Of a stretch of DNA of 64,000 bases, positions 18,962 to 27,598 are shown one piece after another. Location: contig JABJJO010000089.1 of assembly GCA_018660825.1 (NCBI GenBank), forward strand, positions 62,001 to 126,000. The letters are read 5' to 3'. Origin of the DNA: Planctomycetaceae bacterium. GTDB taxonomy: Bacteria; Planctomycetota; Planctomycetia; Pirellulales; Pirellulaceae. Position 1 is the stretch's first letter; each line of letters opens with the position of its first letter. The notes beneath the pieces are model-generated. The model made no database searches. It was not told the origin of the DNA and saw only the letters and a program-made list of their open reading frames with translations. Made by a program: the position numbers and the translations under genes.

Positions 18962-19957
18962 TTAGCCGTTCACATTATTTGCGGATGCCGGAAAATCAAG
19001 GAACACTTTAAGTGCCTTGTCTTGCCGCGTACTAAACAGATCGAAGGCTTCTTGAATTTGGGCCAATTGCATATGGTGCGTAATAATAGGTGCGACGTTG
19101 ACTCGTCCTTCGGCTATCCACCGCATCGCCAACGGAAAATCTTTGGTGAAATCTGGTCCAACGCTAGTGACAAGCGTTTGGTTTTTGAAGAACATTTTGT
19201 GTAAATCAAAGTTTTCGACATGCTTGGGTGGAACACCAAAGAAGAATACCGTTCCCGCTTTACGACAAATCTCAAAACATAAGTTTGCCCGCTGTTCACG
19301 ATGACCAACACATTCGATAACGAGATCGGGAGACTCGCCTCCAAGAATCGATCGCACGCCGGCAGCGATGTCCTCCGCATTTTTCTCAAGTGACACCTGC
19401 AAAGTATCAGTCGCTCCCATCTCGGGACTCACTTTTAAGCGATCCGCATTGAGGTCTAGACCAATGACTCGACGAGCGCCAAGTTGACTTAATGCACAAT
19501 TCCAAAGTTGCCCCATCGGACCTTGACCAACAACCACAACATTTTGATCCACAATATTTGGCAGTCGTCTGAGGGCAAACAACACGGTACCCAAGGGTTG
19601 AGCCAGTAATGCTTCGCGTTCGTCTGGTCGAGGATCTACGTAAATCGCTTGATTTTCAGTTACAACAAACCGTTCTTGCAGACCTTCTTGATTTACAGGG
19701 ACACATAATACGCGATCACCGATTTTGAATTTCTCACCGTTCGTGTCGACCACGGTACCAATCAATTCATGCAGTGAATGTCCAACAACAGGTTCATAGC
19801 TCTCGTTGTCCGCTTCAAAATAAAGCAAGTCAGATCCGCACAAACACGCCAATTCTGGTTGAAAAATAATATCACCGCCCGCACTGTTGACCAGTGTAGG
19901 TTCTTCAACATCAATCATGCGAATTTGACGGGGAGCGTATATTTCAGCAGCGAGCAC
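18962..19957 (-). CDS. Zinc-type MDR alcohol/polyol dehydrogenase
   Basis: A 331-residue medium-chain dehydrogenase. Catalytic zinc ligands appear as Cys40 in CLCGSD and His63/Glu64 in SLHELIG, corresponding to the usual GHE motif. The four-cysteine structural zinc lobe normally found around residues 90-115 is absent. The cofactor fold starts VVVGQGPMGQL. It oxidises or reduces an alcohol, polyol or similar substrate with NAD(P). The gene diverges from the second M20 gene across 131 bases that contain a perfect 8-bp inverted repeat. Confidence 0.87.
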   Translation of the reverse strand: MLAAEIYAPRQIRMIDVEEPTLVNSAGGDIIFQPELACLCGSDLLYFEADNESYEPVVGHSLHELIGTVVDTNGEKFKIGDRVLCVPVNQEGLQERFVVTENQAIYVDPRPDEREALLAQPLGTVLFALRRLPNIVDQNVVVVGQGPMGQLWNCALSQLGARRVIGLDLNADRLKVSPEMGATDTLQVSLEKNAEDIAAGVRSILGGESPDLVIECVGHREQRANLCFEICRKAGTVFFFGVPPKHVENFDLHKMFFKNQTLVTSVGPDFTKDFPLAMRWIAEGRVNVAPIITHHMQLAQIQEAFDLFSTRQDKALKVFLDFPASANNVNG

Positions 19958-19971
19958 GTTTTGGGTTCCCT

Positions 19972-20013
19972 ATGGGTTACACTACAGTGGACTTGCTATT
20001 CCTTATAACCCAT
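19972..20013. promoter_or_regulatory. 8-bp inverted repeat in a divergent promoter region
   Basis: ATGGGTTA at 19972-19979 and TAACCCAT at 20006-20013 are perfect reverse complements separated by 26 bases, in the short space between the divergent dehydrogenase and M20 genes. A weak plus-strand TATAAC (20004-20009) overlaps the right arm. The placement suits an operator for both genes, but no regulator gene is adjacent. Confidence 0.35.
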
Positions 20014-20088
20014 CGATTATGCACTAACAAGAACCAGCATAAATCGACATTCCCTATTTCACACTGACCCTCACGGAATTCATTAACG

Positions 20089-21561
20089 ATGGCTCACCGA
20101 TCTAACCACCCAATCATGACTATGGCCTTGCTAATTTCCCTATCTTGGTCCGTCGGAATAACGACACTCACCGCGCAAGATGTTCAAAGAAATGAAATGT
20201 TGGAGACCATTAATGCTCGACAACAAACAAGTTGGAAAACTGCTAAACAAATTTGGAATTGGGCCGAACCCGGCTATCAAGAAACCAAGAGCAGCGCCTT
20301 GCTGATAAAAATATTGCGTGCACAAGGATTTCACATCGAGTCCGAAGTCGCGGGAATACCGACGGCATTTACTGCGACTTTTGGCAAAGGCAAACCCATC
20401 ATCGGAATGCTCGGCGAGTACGATGCCTTGCCAGGGTTATCTCAACAAGCAACACCGCAGCGTGCTCAACCAGAGGATAAAAGCAATGGTTATGGACATG
20501 GCTGCGGGCACCATTTATTGGGCGTCGCATCTATGGAAGGCGCTATTGCAATTGCACAACAAATCAAAGCCGGAAATATACAAGGTACTATTCGATATTA
20601 TGGTTGTCCGGCCGAAGAAGGAGGCAGTGCAAAAGTGTTCATGGTTAATGCAGGGCTGTTTAAAGATTGCGATGCGGTGCTGCATTGGCATCCAAGTAGT
20701 CGCAACTCAGCAGGGGACCGCAGCACCTTAGCACGCAATGCAGTCAAATTTCGATTTCATGGTAAGGCGGCACATGCCGCTGGAGCACCAGAGCAGGGAC
20801 GCAGTGCACTAGATGCCGTGGAACTTACGAACTTTGCAACACAACTACTACGGGAACATACGCCGGATGGCACTCGAATCCATCATGTGATTACCGCCGG
20901 GGGAGGTGCACCTAATGTAGTTCCAGAATTTGCGGAGGTTTATTATTACATTCGACATCCAAAATCCAATGTTGTTCGCGAGTTGTATAAGCGACTTGTT
21001 AAATGTGCAGAAGCTGGCGCACTTGCCACGGAAACAAAATTGGAAATTAATTTTCAAGGCGGGATCTTGGAAATCCTGCCTAACAATATACTCGCTCAAG
21101 TAACCATGAAAAATCTTCGTCAACTCAATGACCTTGAATACGATGAGGCTAATGTGAAATTTGCCGTTCGTATTCAACAATCCATCGATAACCAAGTTCC
21201 GCTTTCGTCTATTAATGAGGTCATTGATACCAGTGGAACTGTAGGAATGGGCTCCACGGATGTCGGCGATGTATCGTGGGTCGTGCCCACTACTGGATTT
21301 AATACGGCTTGTTTTACCCCTGGCGTGCCTGGGCATAGCTGGCAAGCAGTTGCATCGGGCGGTACAGATGCTGCTGGGAAAGGGCTGAACTTAGCGTCTC
21401 GTGTCATTGCAGCTACCGCTTGGGATCTCTACCGTAGCCCCGAAATCCTTGCCGCCGCCAAATCCGAATTACAGCAACGACTCGGCAGTCAGCCCTATAA
21501 ATCACTGATGATTCCCGGCCAAAAACCACCGCTGGACTATCGAAAACCTGCGGTCAAATAG
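20089..21561 (+). CDS. M20-family amidohydrolase, AbgB-like, exported
   Basis: A 490-residue M20 amidohydrolase with a hydrophobic signal sequence at about residues 10-30, so probably exported. Family motifs are GMLGEYDALPGLSQQ, YGHGCGHHLLG and CPAEEGGSAKVF; the layout is closest to the AbgB/p-aminobenzoyl-glutamate hydrolase branch. It cleaves an N-acyl or aryl-amide bond using bound divalent metal. It is a different subfamily from the M20 gene at 9.0-10.2 kb. A good intrinsic terminator begins inside its stop codon. Confidence 0.88.
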   Translation: MAHRSNHPIMTMALLISLSWSVGITTLTAQDVQRNEMLETINARQQTSWKTAKQIWNWAEPGYQETKSSALLIKILRAQGFHIESEVAGIPTAFTATFGKGKPIIGMLGEYDALPGLSQQATPQRAQPEDKSNGYGHGCGHHLLGVASMEGAIAIAQQIKAGNIQGTIRYYGCPAEEGGSAKVFMVNAGLFKDCDAVLHWHPSSRNSAGDRSTLARNAVKFRFHGKAAHAAGAPEQGRSALDAVELTNFATQLLREHTPDGTRIHHVITAGGGAPNVVPEFAEVYYYIRHPKSNVVRELYKRLVKCAEAGALATETKLEINFQGGILEILPNNILAQVTMKNLRQLNDLEYDEANVKFAVRIQQSIDNQVPLSSINEVIDTSGTVGMGSTDVGDVSWVVPTTGFNTACFTPGVPGHSWQAVASGGTDAAGKGLNLASRVIAATAWDLYRSPEILAAAKSELQQRLGSQPYKSLMIPGQKPPLDYRKPAVK

Positions 21562-21591
21562 ATCAATGAAATTGATCTCGAAGGCTTTTTT
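21560..21591 (+). terminator. Intrinsic terminator after the AbgB-like gene
   Basis: AGATCAAT (21560-21567) and ATTGATCT (21571-21578) form a perfect 8-bp stem with a 3-nt loop, followed by a run of six T at 21586-21591. The 5' arm includes the last bases of the stop codon. The stem is AT-rich, so efficiency may be moderate. Confidence 0.6.
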
Positions 21592-22001
21592 GTCGATAGC
21601 ATCAGTTCTAATATTAGATTGTTTTATATTAGCGGGCGTGGCTATTCTTTCCCACCCCGTTGACATGCACAAAACACCTAGTATTATAGTGTTTGGGGAT
21701 TAATCTACTAAGGGTTTATTAATAATATTAATCTAACTTGATTTTAGTATTACTAATATTTCTCGATGTCCTATTTTAAGGCCCCCAGTTTGCTCTTCAT
21801 TATTGTGTAGGCCAAAGTGAACCGATTTTGGCTAATCGCTAAACAAGATGCCCAAGTGCACAGCAACATCTGCATTGAGAATAAACGAAACGTGCTGTTT
21901 GAGTGATTCGTGCTGTATGGCGCGCAAACAATGGAACTACCAGAAACTTATGGCCTGCTTGGCTTTCAACAGTCGACTTAATTAAATTAAAAGAAATTGA
22001 C
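21562..22001 (+). other. Long leader/intergenic region upstream of the lysR-gltBD operon
   Basis: A 440-base AT-rich stretch without a convincing gene. It holds, in order: the terminator of the preceding gene, a strong promoter candidate (21660-21687) with an overlapping dyad, a 9-base direct repeat ATTAATCTA at 21699-21707 and 21727-21735, and a small hairpin CGATT-TTGGCT-AATCG near 21822-21837. If the promoter is used, the leader before the LysR start codon is about 305 nt, long enough for an RNA regulatory element. I could not match it to a known riboswitch by eye. Confidence 0.5.
21660..21694 (+). promoter_or_regulatory. Promoter with overlapping dyad operator upstream of lysR-gltBD
   Basis: TTGACA (21660-21665) and TATTAT (21682-21687) are separated by 16 bases. 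AAACAC (21672-21677) and GTGTTT (21689-21694) form a perfect 6-bp dyad with an 11-base spacer that overlaps the spacer and the -10 element. A protein bound there would block RNA polymerase. The LysR protein encoded downstream is the obvious candidate, although the dyad does not show the textbook T-N11-A core at its ends. Confidence 0.55.
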
Positions 22002-22976
22002 ATGAAATTACGCTCGATGAAAGTATTTTGTGATGTTGTAACACGACGCAGTTTCTCACGAGCTGCAAAAGACAACCAAATCACTCAATCCGCTACGAGT
22101 CAAATCATCAATCAACTCGAAAAACGTCTCGGCGTCAAACTGCTCGACCGATCCAAACGTCCGTTTATCGTGACGGACGAAGGCCGCCAATATTTTGAAG
22201 GTTGTCATCGCTTAGTGCGGCAAATTGAAGAACTAGAATCAGGCATTCGCCACCTATCAGATGCCACTGAAAATACTATTCGTGTTGCATCAATTTACTC
22301 GGTTGGACTCAGTACCATGAGACATTTTGTCCAAAATTTTCACGAAAACAATCCCAATATCCATGTCCAGCTTGAGTATCATCACCCGCAAAAAGTCTAT
22401 GAATTAGTCACGACTGGCCACGCTCATCTGGGACTGCTTAGTTATGCTGAATCCACCAAGTCGATTGCCGCTATTGCTTGGCGGGCGGAACCAATGGTTA
22501 TCGTATTTTCCAACGAACACCCACTTGCCCATCGTCAAGAACTTTCATTGCATGCCTTACATGGACTAGAAATGGTCGCTTTTAGTCGCGACTTGCGGAT
22601 TAGCCAAGAAATCCGTCGCGTGCTAACCAACCACGAAGTGTGTCCAAACATCGTGATGGAATTTGACAATATTGAAACGCTCAAGCGAGCCATTGAAATC
22701 AACACGGGTTTCAGCATTCTCCCCAAAGCACATGTCCACCGCGAACTCACCTCCGGTTCGCTGTGTACCGCGGACATCACAGGCCCCACACTTATTCGTC
22801 CCGTCAGTATTATCCATCGTGACAATATTCCACTCGGAACCGACATCGAAAACTTCATCGAGATGTTGATTGATGACGAGAATATCTTCCCCGTTTCCGC
22901 AACGGAAACAACCGCGACAGCCTTATTAAATTTATCAACTAGTAACAGTCCTTTATTGGCAGACAGGCAAGAATGA
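22002..22976 (+). CDS. LysR-type transcriptional regulator
   Basis: A 324-residue LysR regulator. The ATG at 22002 is chosen because it starts the winged helix-turn-helix directly (MKLRSMKVFCDVVTRRSFS, then QITQSATSQIINQLEKRLG); a GTG at 21903 would add 33 residues not seen in the family. The effector-binding domain covers about residues 90-295. Its stop overlaps the gltB start by four bases (ATGA), so the two genes are translationally coupled. By analogy with GltC next to gltAB in Bacillus, it may control glutamate synthase in response to nitrogen or carbon status; the effector is unknown. Confidence 0.9.
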   Translation: MKLRSMKVFCDVVTRRSFSRAAKDNQITQSATSQIINQLEKRLGVKLLDRSKRPFIVTDEGRQYFEGCHRLVRQIEELESGIRHLSDATENTIRVASIYSVGLSTMRHFVQNFHENNPNIHVQLEYHHPQKVYELVTTGHAHLGLLSYAESTKSIAAIAWRAEPMVIVFSNEHPLAHRQELSLHALHGLEMVAFSRDLRISQEIRRVLTNHEVCPNIVMEFDNIETLKRAIEINTGFSILPKAHVHRELTSGSLCTADITGPTLIRPVSIIHRDNIPLGTDIENFIEMLIDDENIFPVSATETTATALLNLSTSNSPLLADRQE

Positions 22977-25900
22977 CGCAACAATTCGGGTACCCAGAGA
23001 AACAAGGATTATACGACCCAGCATTTGAGAAAGATGCGTGTGGTGTAGGGTTTGTTGCGCACATTAAAGGCGATCGAAGCCATCAAATCGTCCTTGATGC
23101 CAATGAAATCATGATGGCTATGGAGCATCGGGGCGCCTGTGGATGCGAGGCCAATACGGGTGACGGTGCTGGGATGCTTACCGGCTTTCCACACGAATTT
23201 TTATGCCAAGTGATCAAAGAAGAGCAAGGGATTGAATTGCCCGCAGAAGGCAAATACGGCGCTGGACTCGTATTCCTGCCAACCGACAAAGAACAACGAA
23301 ATCAGTGCAAAGCAACCGTCGAACAAATTATTGTTGATCATGGTCAACAATTTATCGGCTGGCGTCCAGTTCCCACAAATCCCACCGACGCTGACGTTGG
23401 CCCCACTGCATTGTCCGCAATGCCTCATTTTGAACAACTCCTCATCGCAGCCGCTGACGATCTTTCCGGAGATGATTTTGAACGACAACTTTACATCATC
23501 CGCAAACGAGCCAGCCACCAATTACGCTCGTCGCAATCGCTGTCCCAGGCCAAGCTCTTTTATATCTGCTCGCTGTCTTGGAAAGTCATGATTTATAAAG
23601 GGATGCTTACGACCTATCAAGTCGTCCCGTTCTTCCCCGACCTTTCTAATCCTGCGTACATCACACACCTAGCGATGGTTCACTCACGCTTCTCAACCAA
23701 TACTTTTCCAAGTTGGGACCGTGCCCAACCAAATCGCTTCATGGCGCACAACGGTGAAATCAATACCCTGCGCGGCAACATGAATTCCATGTCCGCTCGC
23801 GAAGGCGTTATGACAAGCACCAAATTCGGTGATGATTTGAGCCACTTGTTCCCCATCAGCGAACCCGACTGCTCCGACTCGGGAACTTTTGATAACGTGC
23901 TCGAATTCCTCTACATGACTGGCCGCACATTACAAGAGTCAGTCATGATGATGGTGCCCGAAGCTTGGCAAAAGCATGACACCATGCCAGAAAACAAACG
24001 ATCTTTCTATGAATACCATAGCGCTTTAATGGAACCATGGGATGGCCCCGCTTCAATCGTCTACACGGACGGAAAATACATCGGCGCCGTTCTCGACCGC
24101 AATGGCCTTAGACCTAGCCGCTATTATCTAACCCACGATGACAAGGTTGTCATGGCGAGCGAAGTCGGCGTACTCCAAGTCGCCCCAACTAACGTTAAAT
24201 ACAAAGGTCGCCTACAACCCGGACGTATGTTCCTTGTCGATTTCCAACAAGGTCGGTTAATACCCGATGATGAACTCAAGAACGAATTTGCAGATCGCAA
24301 TCCCTACGCTCAGTGGTTGCTCGATAATCGCATCGAGCTAGCCGAACTTCCAACGACCAGCACTGTGCCAAGCTTTGAATCCGCTGAATTACTACAACAA
24401 TTACAGGCCTTTGGATATACCAGTGAAACGCTACAGTTTATGCTGTTGCCATTGCTACAACAACAACGCGACCCCGTAGGATCCATGGGTAACGATGCCG
24501 CTTTAGCGTGCTTAAGCGACAAGCCACGGATGATCTACGACTATTTCAAACAACTGTTTGCACAAGTTACCAATCCTGCGATCGACTCCATTCGCGAAGG
24601 CGTTATCATGTCGCTCGAGTGTTACATTGGCCCCGAAGGGAACTTGCTTGACACGACGCCGGCACAAGCCAATCGACTCTTGATTCCTCACCCTATTCTC
24701 ACCAACAGCGAACTCGCTGCTATAAAAGAGATGGACCAAAACGGTTGGAAAACAAAAACCGTCGATATTACTTACAGTGTATCTGCAGGCACAAACGGTC
24801 TCTCAACCGCTCTGTCACGCATTTGCGATGAAACCCTACAGGCGATTGCCGATGGATACAGCCTAGTGGTCTTGTCAGACCGAGCAACTTCGGCCGAGCG
24901 AGTGCCCATTAGTTCATTACTAGCTACAGGTGCGGTCCACCACCATCTGATCAAACAAGCCAAACGAACTCAAATCGGACTCGTCCTAGAATCCGGCGAA
25001 GCGCGAGAAGTCCATCACCATTGCCTCTTGACCGGTTTCGGTATCGATGCGATCAACCCCTACCTAGCATATGAATCACTGTGGCAAGCACGCCTCGATG
25101 GACTGTGCCCAGACGACATCACGGACAATGACAAAATTGTCGCGATCTACAAAAAAGCGGTCGCCAAAGGCATGCTCAAAGTCATGGGAAAAATGGGGAT
25201 CTCGACTCTACAATCCTACAAAGGCGCTCAAATATTTGAAGCAATCGGGTTACAAGATGTCGTGATTGATCGTTGTTTTGTCGGTACTGCCAGTCGTGTT
25301 CAAGGTGTTGATTTTGATGTTCTAGCTACCGAATCACTCCGCCGCCACACGTTGGGATTCCCACCTCAACAAGACGATGCCGCTCAAGCACTGCCAAACC
25401 CTGGTCAATATCACTGGCGTTCCGCTGGTGAACGCCATGGTTGGGATCCCACAGCGATTTCAAATATCCAACACGCCGCTCGCAACAACGATGCGGATAC
25501 CTATCAACAATTTGCGGACCATATCAACCATGACGAACAAGTACGGTGTTCGTTGCGCGGTCTATTATCCTTTAAGTCGGGTTCTAACGACGGGCCAATC
25601 GATATCAGTCAGGTCGAACCAGCGGCTGATATCGTAAAACGATTTGTTACGGGGGCCATGAGTTTTGGATCGATTTCCGCCGAATCTCATGAAACATTAG
25701 CCATTGCAATGAATCGCCTAGGGGGCAAAAGCAATACCGGTGAAGGTGGCGAAGATCCCGAAAGGTTCTCACTGCTGGCAAACGGCGATTCAAAACGATC
25801 CGCCATCAAACAGGTAGCCTCGGGACGTTTCGGCGTCACCATCTGGTATTTAGCCAACGCTGATGAAATTCAAATTAAAATTTCACAAGGTGCGAAACCG

Positions 25901-27535
25901 GGTGAAGGCGGAGAGTTACCAGGCCGCAAGGTTAATGACACCATTGCCCGGATTCGTTACTCAACTCCGGGTGTCGGACTAATTAGCCCTCCTCCACACC
26001 ACGATATTTATTCCATCGAAGATCTCGCGCAGCTCATCCACGACCTAAAAAACGCCAACCCCAGTGCTCGTATCAGCGTAAAATTGGTATCCGAAGTTGG
26101 TGTGGGCACGGTGGCGGCTGGCGTGTCTAAAGCACATGCCGATCATATCCTGATTTCCGGCCACAACGGCGGGACGGGAGCTTCACCGCTTACCAGTATC
26201 AAACATGCTGGCTTGCCGTGGGAGTTAGGGATTGCCGAAACGCATCAAACCTTGGTCATGAACGACCTGCGCAGTCGTACCGTCTTACAAACAGATGGAG
26301 GACTTAAAACAGGACGAGATGTCGCCATCGCCGCCTTACTAGGAGCCGAAGAGTTCGGTTTCTCAACGGCACCCCTGATCACTTTGGGCTGTATCATGAT
26401 GCGTAAGTGTCACCTCAATACATGCCCCGTAGGAATTGCCACACAAGATCCCGAACTGCGAGCACGATTTGCTGGGAAACCAGAACACGTCGTAAATTAT
26501 TTGTTCATGGTGGCCGAAGAATGCCGTCAATACATGGCAGAAATGGGATTTAAATCGATCCTTGACATGGTCGGCCGTGTCGACTGCTTGGAAACTCAGG
26601 CGGCCATCAACCACTGGAAAGCGGATGGCCTCGACCTAACAGCGCTACTCACACCAGCTAACAAACCGTCACCCGACACAGAAGTCACTTGTACCATCAA
26701 GCAAGACCATGGACTGGAACACGCACTCGACAATCAACTTTTGGAACTTGCTAAACCAGCCATCCAAAACGGGGAACGCGTTGAATTTGAACTACCCATC
26801 GTTAACACCAACCGTACCGTTGGTACGATCCTCAGCCATCATGTCGTCAAAAGCATTGGTGGGAACCACCTCCCAGAAGACACCATTCAGATACACTTCA
26901 CAGGTTCGGCTGGGCAAAGCTTCGGCGCTTTCTTGGCTCAAGGAATTTCGATGGACATCGAGGGAGATGCTAACGACTATGTTGGCAAAGGACTCTCCGG
27001 TGGGCGTATATCGGTTTACCCTCCACGGGAAAGTAGTTTCACGGCCGAAGACAACTTCATCGCGGGCAACGTTTGTCTGTATGGAGCAACGGGCGGCGAA
27101 GCGTTTTTCCGAGGGCAAGTTGCCGAGCGATTTTGTGTTCGCAACAGTGGTGCCAATGCCGTCGTTGAAGGTGTCGGCGATCATGGTTGTGAATACATGA
27201 CCGGTGGGCGGACTGTAATCCTCGGCCCCACAGGTCGTAATTTTGCCGCCGGAATGTCCGGTGGTGTGGCCTATGTTTGGGACAAAGCAGGTGATTTCAA
27301 TCTTCGCTGTAATCTTGAACTTGTCGAATTAGAGCAAATCGTCGACGGTGATGATATTGCCGAACTAAAAGAACTTATCGCACGTCACCACAAATTTACA
27401 GGCTCCGCTGTTGCCGAACAAATCCTCGCAGAATGGGACCAAATGTTGGGTCAATTCATCAAAGTAATGCCGACCGATTATAAGCGTGTACTGGAAGAAC
27501 AAAAGGCAAAAGTAACTGCTGAGGCTTCGTCATAA
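22973..27535 (+). CDS. gltB: Glutamate synthase large subunit
   Basis: A 1520-residue glutamate synthase alpha subunit of normal length. The glutamine amidotransferase domain starts at Cys23 in DACGVGF, so the first 22 residues are a propeptide to be removed. The FMN-binding synthase domain lies at about 800-1190 and contains the 3Fe-4S ligands Cys1140, Cys1146 and Cys1151. The C-terminal GXGXG beta-helix domain lies at about 1260-1490. With GltD it makes two glutamates from glutamine and 2-oxoglutarate. It overlaps the LysR gene by 4 bases and is followed by gltD after a 63-base gap with a small hairpin. Confidence 0.97.
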   Translation: MTQQFGYPEKQGLYDPAFEKDACGVGFVAHIKGDRSHQIVLDANEIMMAMEHRGACGCEANTGDGAGMLTGFPHEFLCQVIKEEQGIELPAEGKYGAGLVFLPTDKEQRNQCKATVEQIIVDHGQQFIGWRPVPTNPTDADVGPTALSAMPHFEQLLIAAADDLSGDDFERQLYIIRKRASHQLRSSQSLSQAKLFYICSLSWKVMIYKGMLTTYQVVPFFPDLSNPAYITHLAMVHSRFSTNTFPSWDRAQPNRFMAHNGEINTLRGNMNSMSAREGVMTSTKFGDDLSHLFPISEPDCSDSGTFDNVLEFLYMTGRTLQESVMMMVPEAWQKHDTMPENKRSFYEYHSALMEPWDGPASIVYTDGKYIGAVLDRNGLRPSRYYLTHDDKVVMASEVGVLQVAPTNVKYKGRLQPGRMFLVDFQQGRLIPDDELKNEFADRNPYAQWLLDNRIELAELPTTSTVPSFESAELLQQLQAFGYTSETLQFMLLPLLQQQRDPVGSMGNDAALACLSDKPRMIYDYFKQLFAQVTNPAIDSIREGVIMSLECYIGPEGNLLDTTPAQANRLLIPHPILTNSELAAIKEMDQNGWKTKTVDITYSVSAGTNGLSTALSRICDETLQAIADGYSLVVLSDRATSAERVPISSLLATGAVHHHLIKQAKRTQIGLVLESGEAREVHHHCLLTGFGIDAINPYLAYESLWQARLDGLCPDDITDNDKIVAIYKKAVAKGMLKVMGKMGISTLQSYKGAQIFEAIGLQDVVIDRCFVGTASRVQGVDFDVLATESLRRHTLGFPPQQDDAAQALPNPGQYHWRSAGERHGWDPTAISNIQHAARNNDADTYQQFADHINHDEQVRCSLRGLLSFKSGSNDGPIDISQVEPAADIVKRFVTGAMSFGSISAESHETLAIAMNRLGGKSNTGEGGEDPERFSLLANGDSKRSAIKQVASGRFGVTIWYLANADEIQIKISQGAKPGEGGELPGRKVNDTIARIRYSTPGVGLISPPPHHDIYSIEDLAQLIHDLKNANPSARISVKLVSEVGVGTVAAGVSKAHADHILISGHNGGTGASPLTSIKHAGLPWELGIAETHQTLVMNDLRSRTVLQTDGGLKTGRDVAIAALLGAEEFGFSTAPLITLGCIMMRKCHLNTCPVGIATQDPELRARFAGKPEHVVNYLFMVAEECRQYMAEMGFKSILDMVGRVDCLETQAAINHWKADGLDLTALLTPANKPSPDTEVTCTIKQDHGLEHALDNQLLELAKPAIQNGERVEFELPIVNTNRTVGTILSHHVVKSIGGNHLPEDTIQIHFTGSAGQSFGAFLAQGISMDIEGDANDYVGKGLSGGRISVYPPRESSFTAEDNFIAGNVCLYGATGGEAFFRGQVAERFCVRNSGANAVVEGVGDHGCEYMTGGRTVILGPTGRNFAAGMSGGVAYVWDKAGDFNLRCNLELVELEQIVDGDDIAELKELIARHHKFTGSAVAEQILAEWDQMLGQFIKVMPTDYKRVLEEQKAKVTAEASS

Positions 27536-27550
27536 ACGAATTAAAGTTAG

Positions 27551-27567
27551 CTGTTGTATTCCAACAG
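27551..27567 (+). repeat. Intercistronic hairpin between gltB and gltD
   Basis: CTGTTG (27551-27556) and CAACAG (27562-27567) form a perfect 6-bp stem with a 5-nt loop, midway in the 63-base gap. No T run follows, so it is not a terminator; it could affect mRNA stability or the ratio of the two subunits. Confidence 0.4.
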
Positions 27568-27598
27568 AACAAATATCGATTACGAATAGAAAAGATTA

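Noticed and set aside
20848-21345. 165-codon minus-strand frame inside the AbgB-like gene
   Set aside because: It lies antisense to a well-supported M20 gene and has no recognisable domain or ribosome site.
21903-22001. Upstream GTG start for the LysR gene
   Set aside because: It would add 33 residues ahead of the helix-turn-helix, which normally starts the protein.
22535-23005. 156-codon minus-strand frame over lysR and the gltB start
   Set aside because: Antisense to two genes with strong family motifs; no independent support.
26709-27200. 163-codon plus-strand frame inside gltB
   Set aside because: It is an out-of-frame shadow of the GXGXG domain of gltB; the gltB frame carries all conserved motifs.
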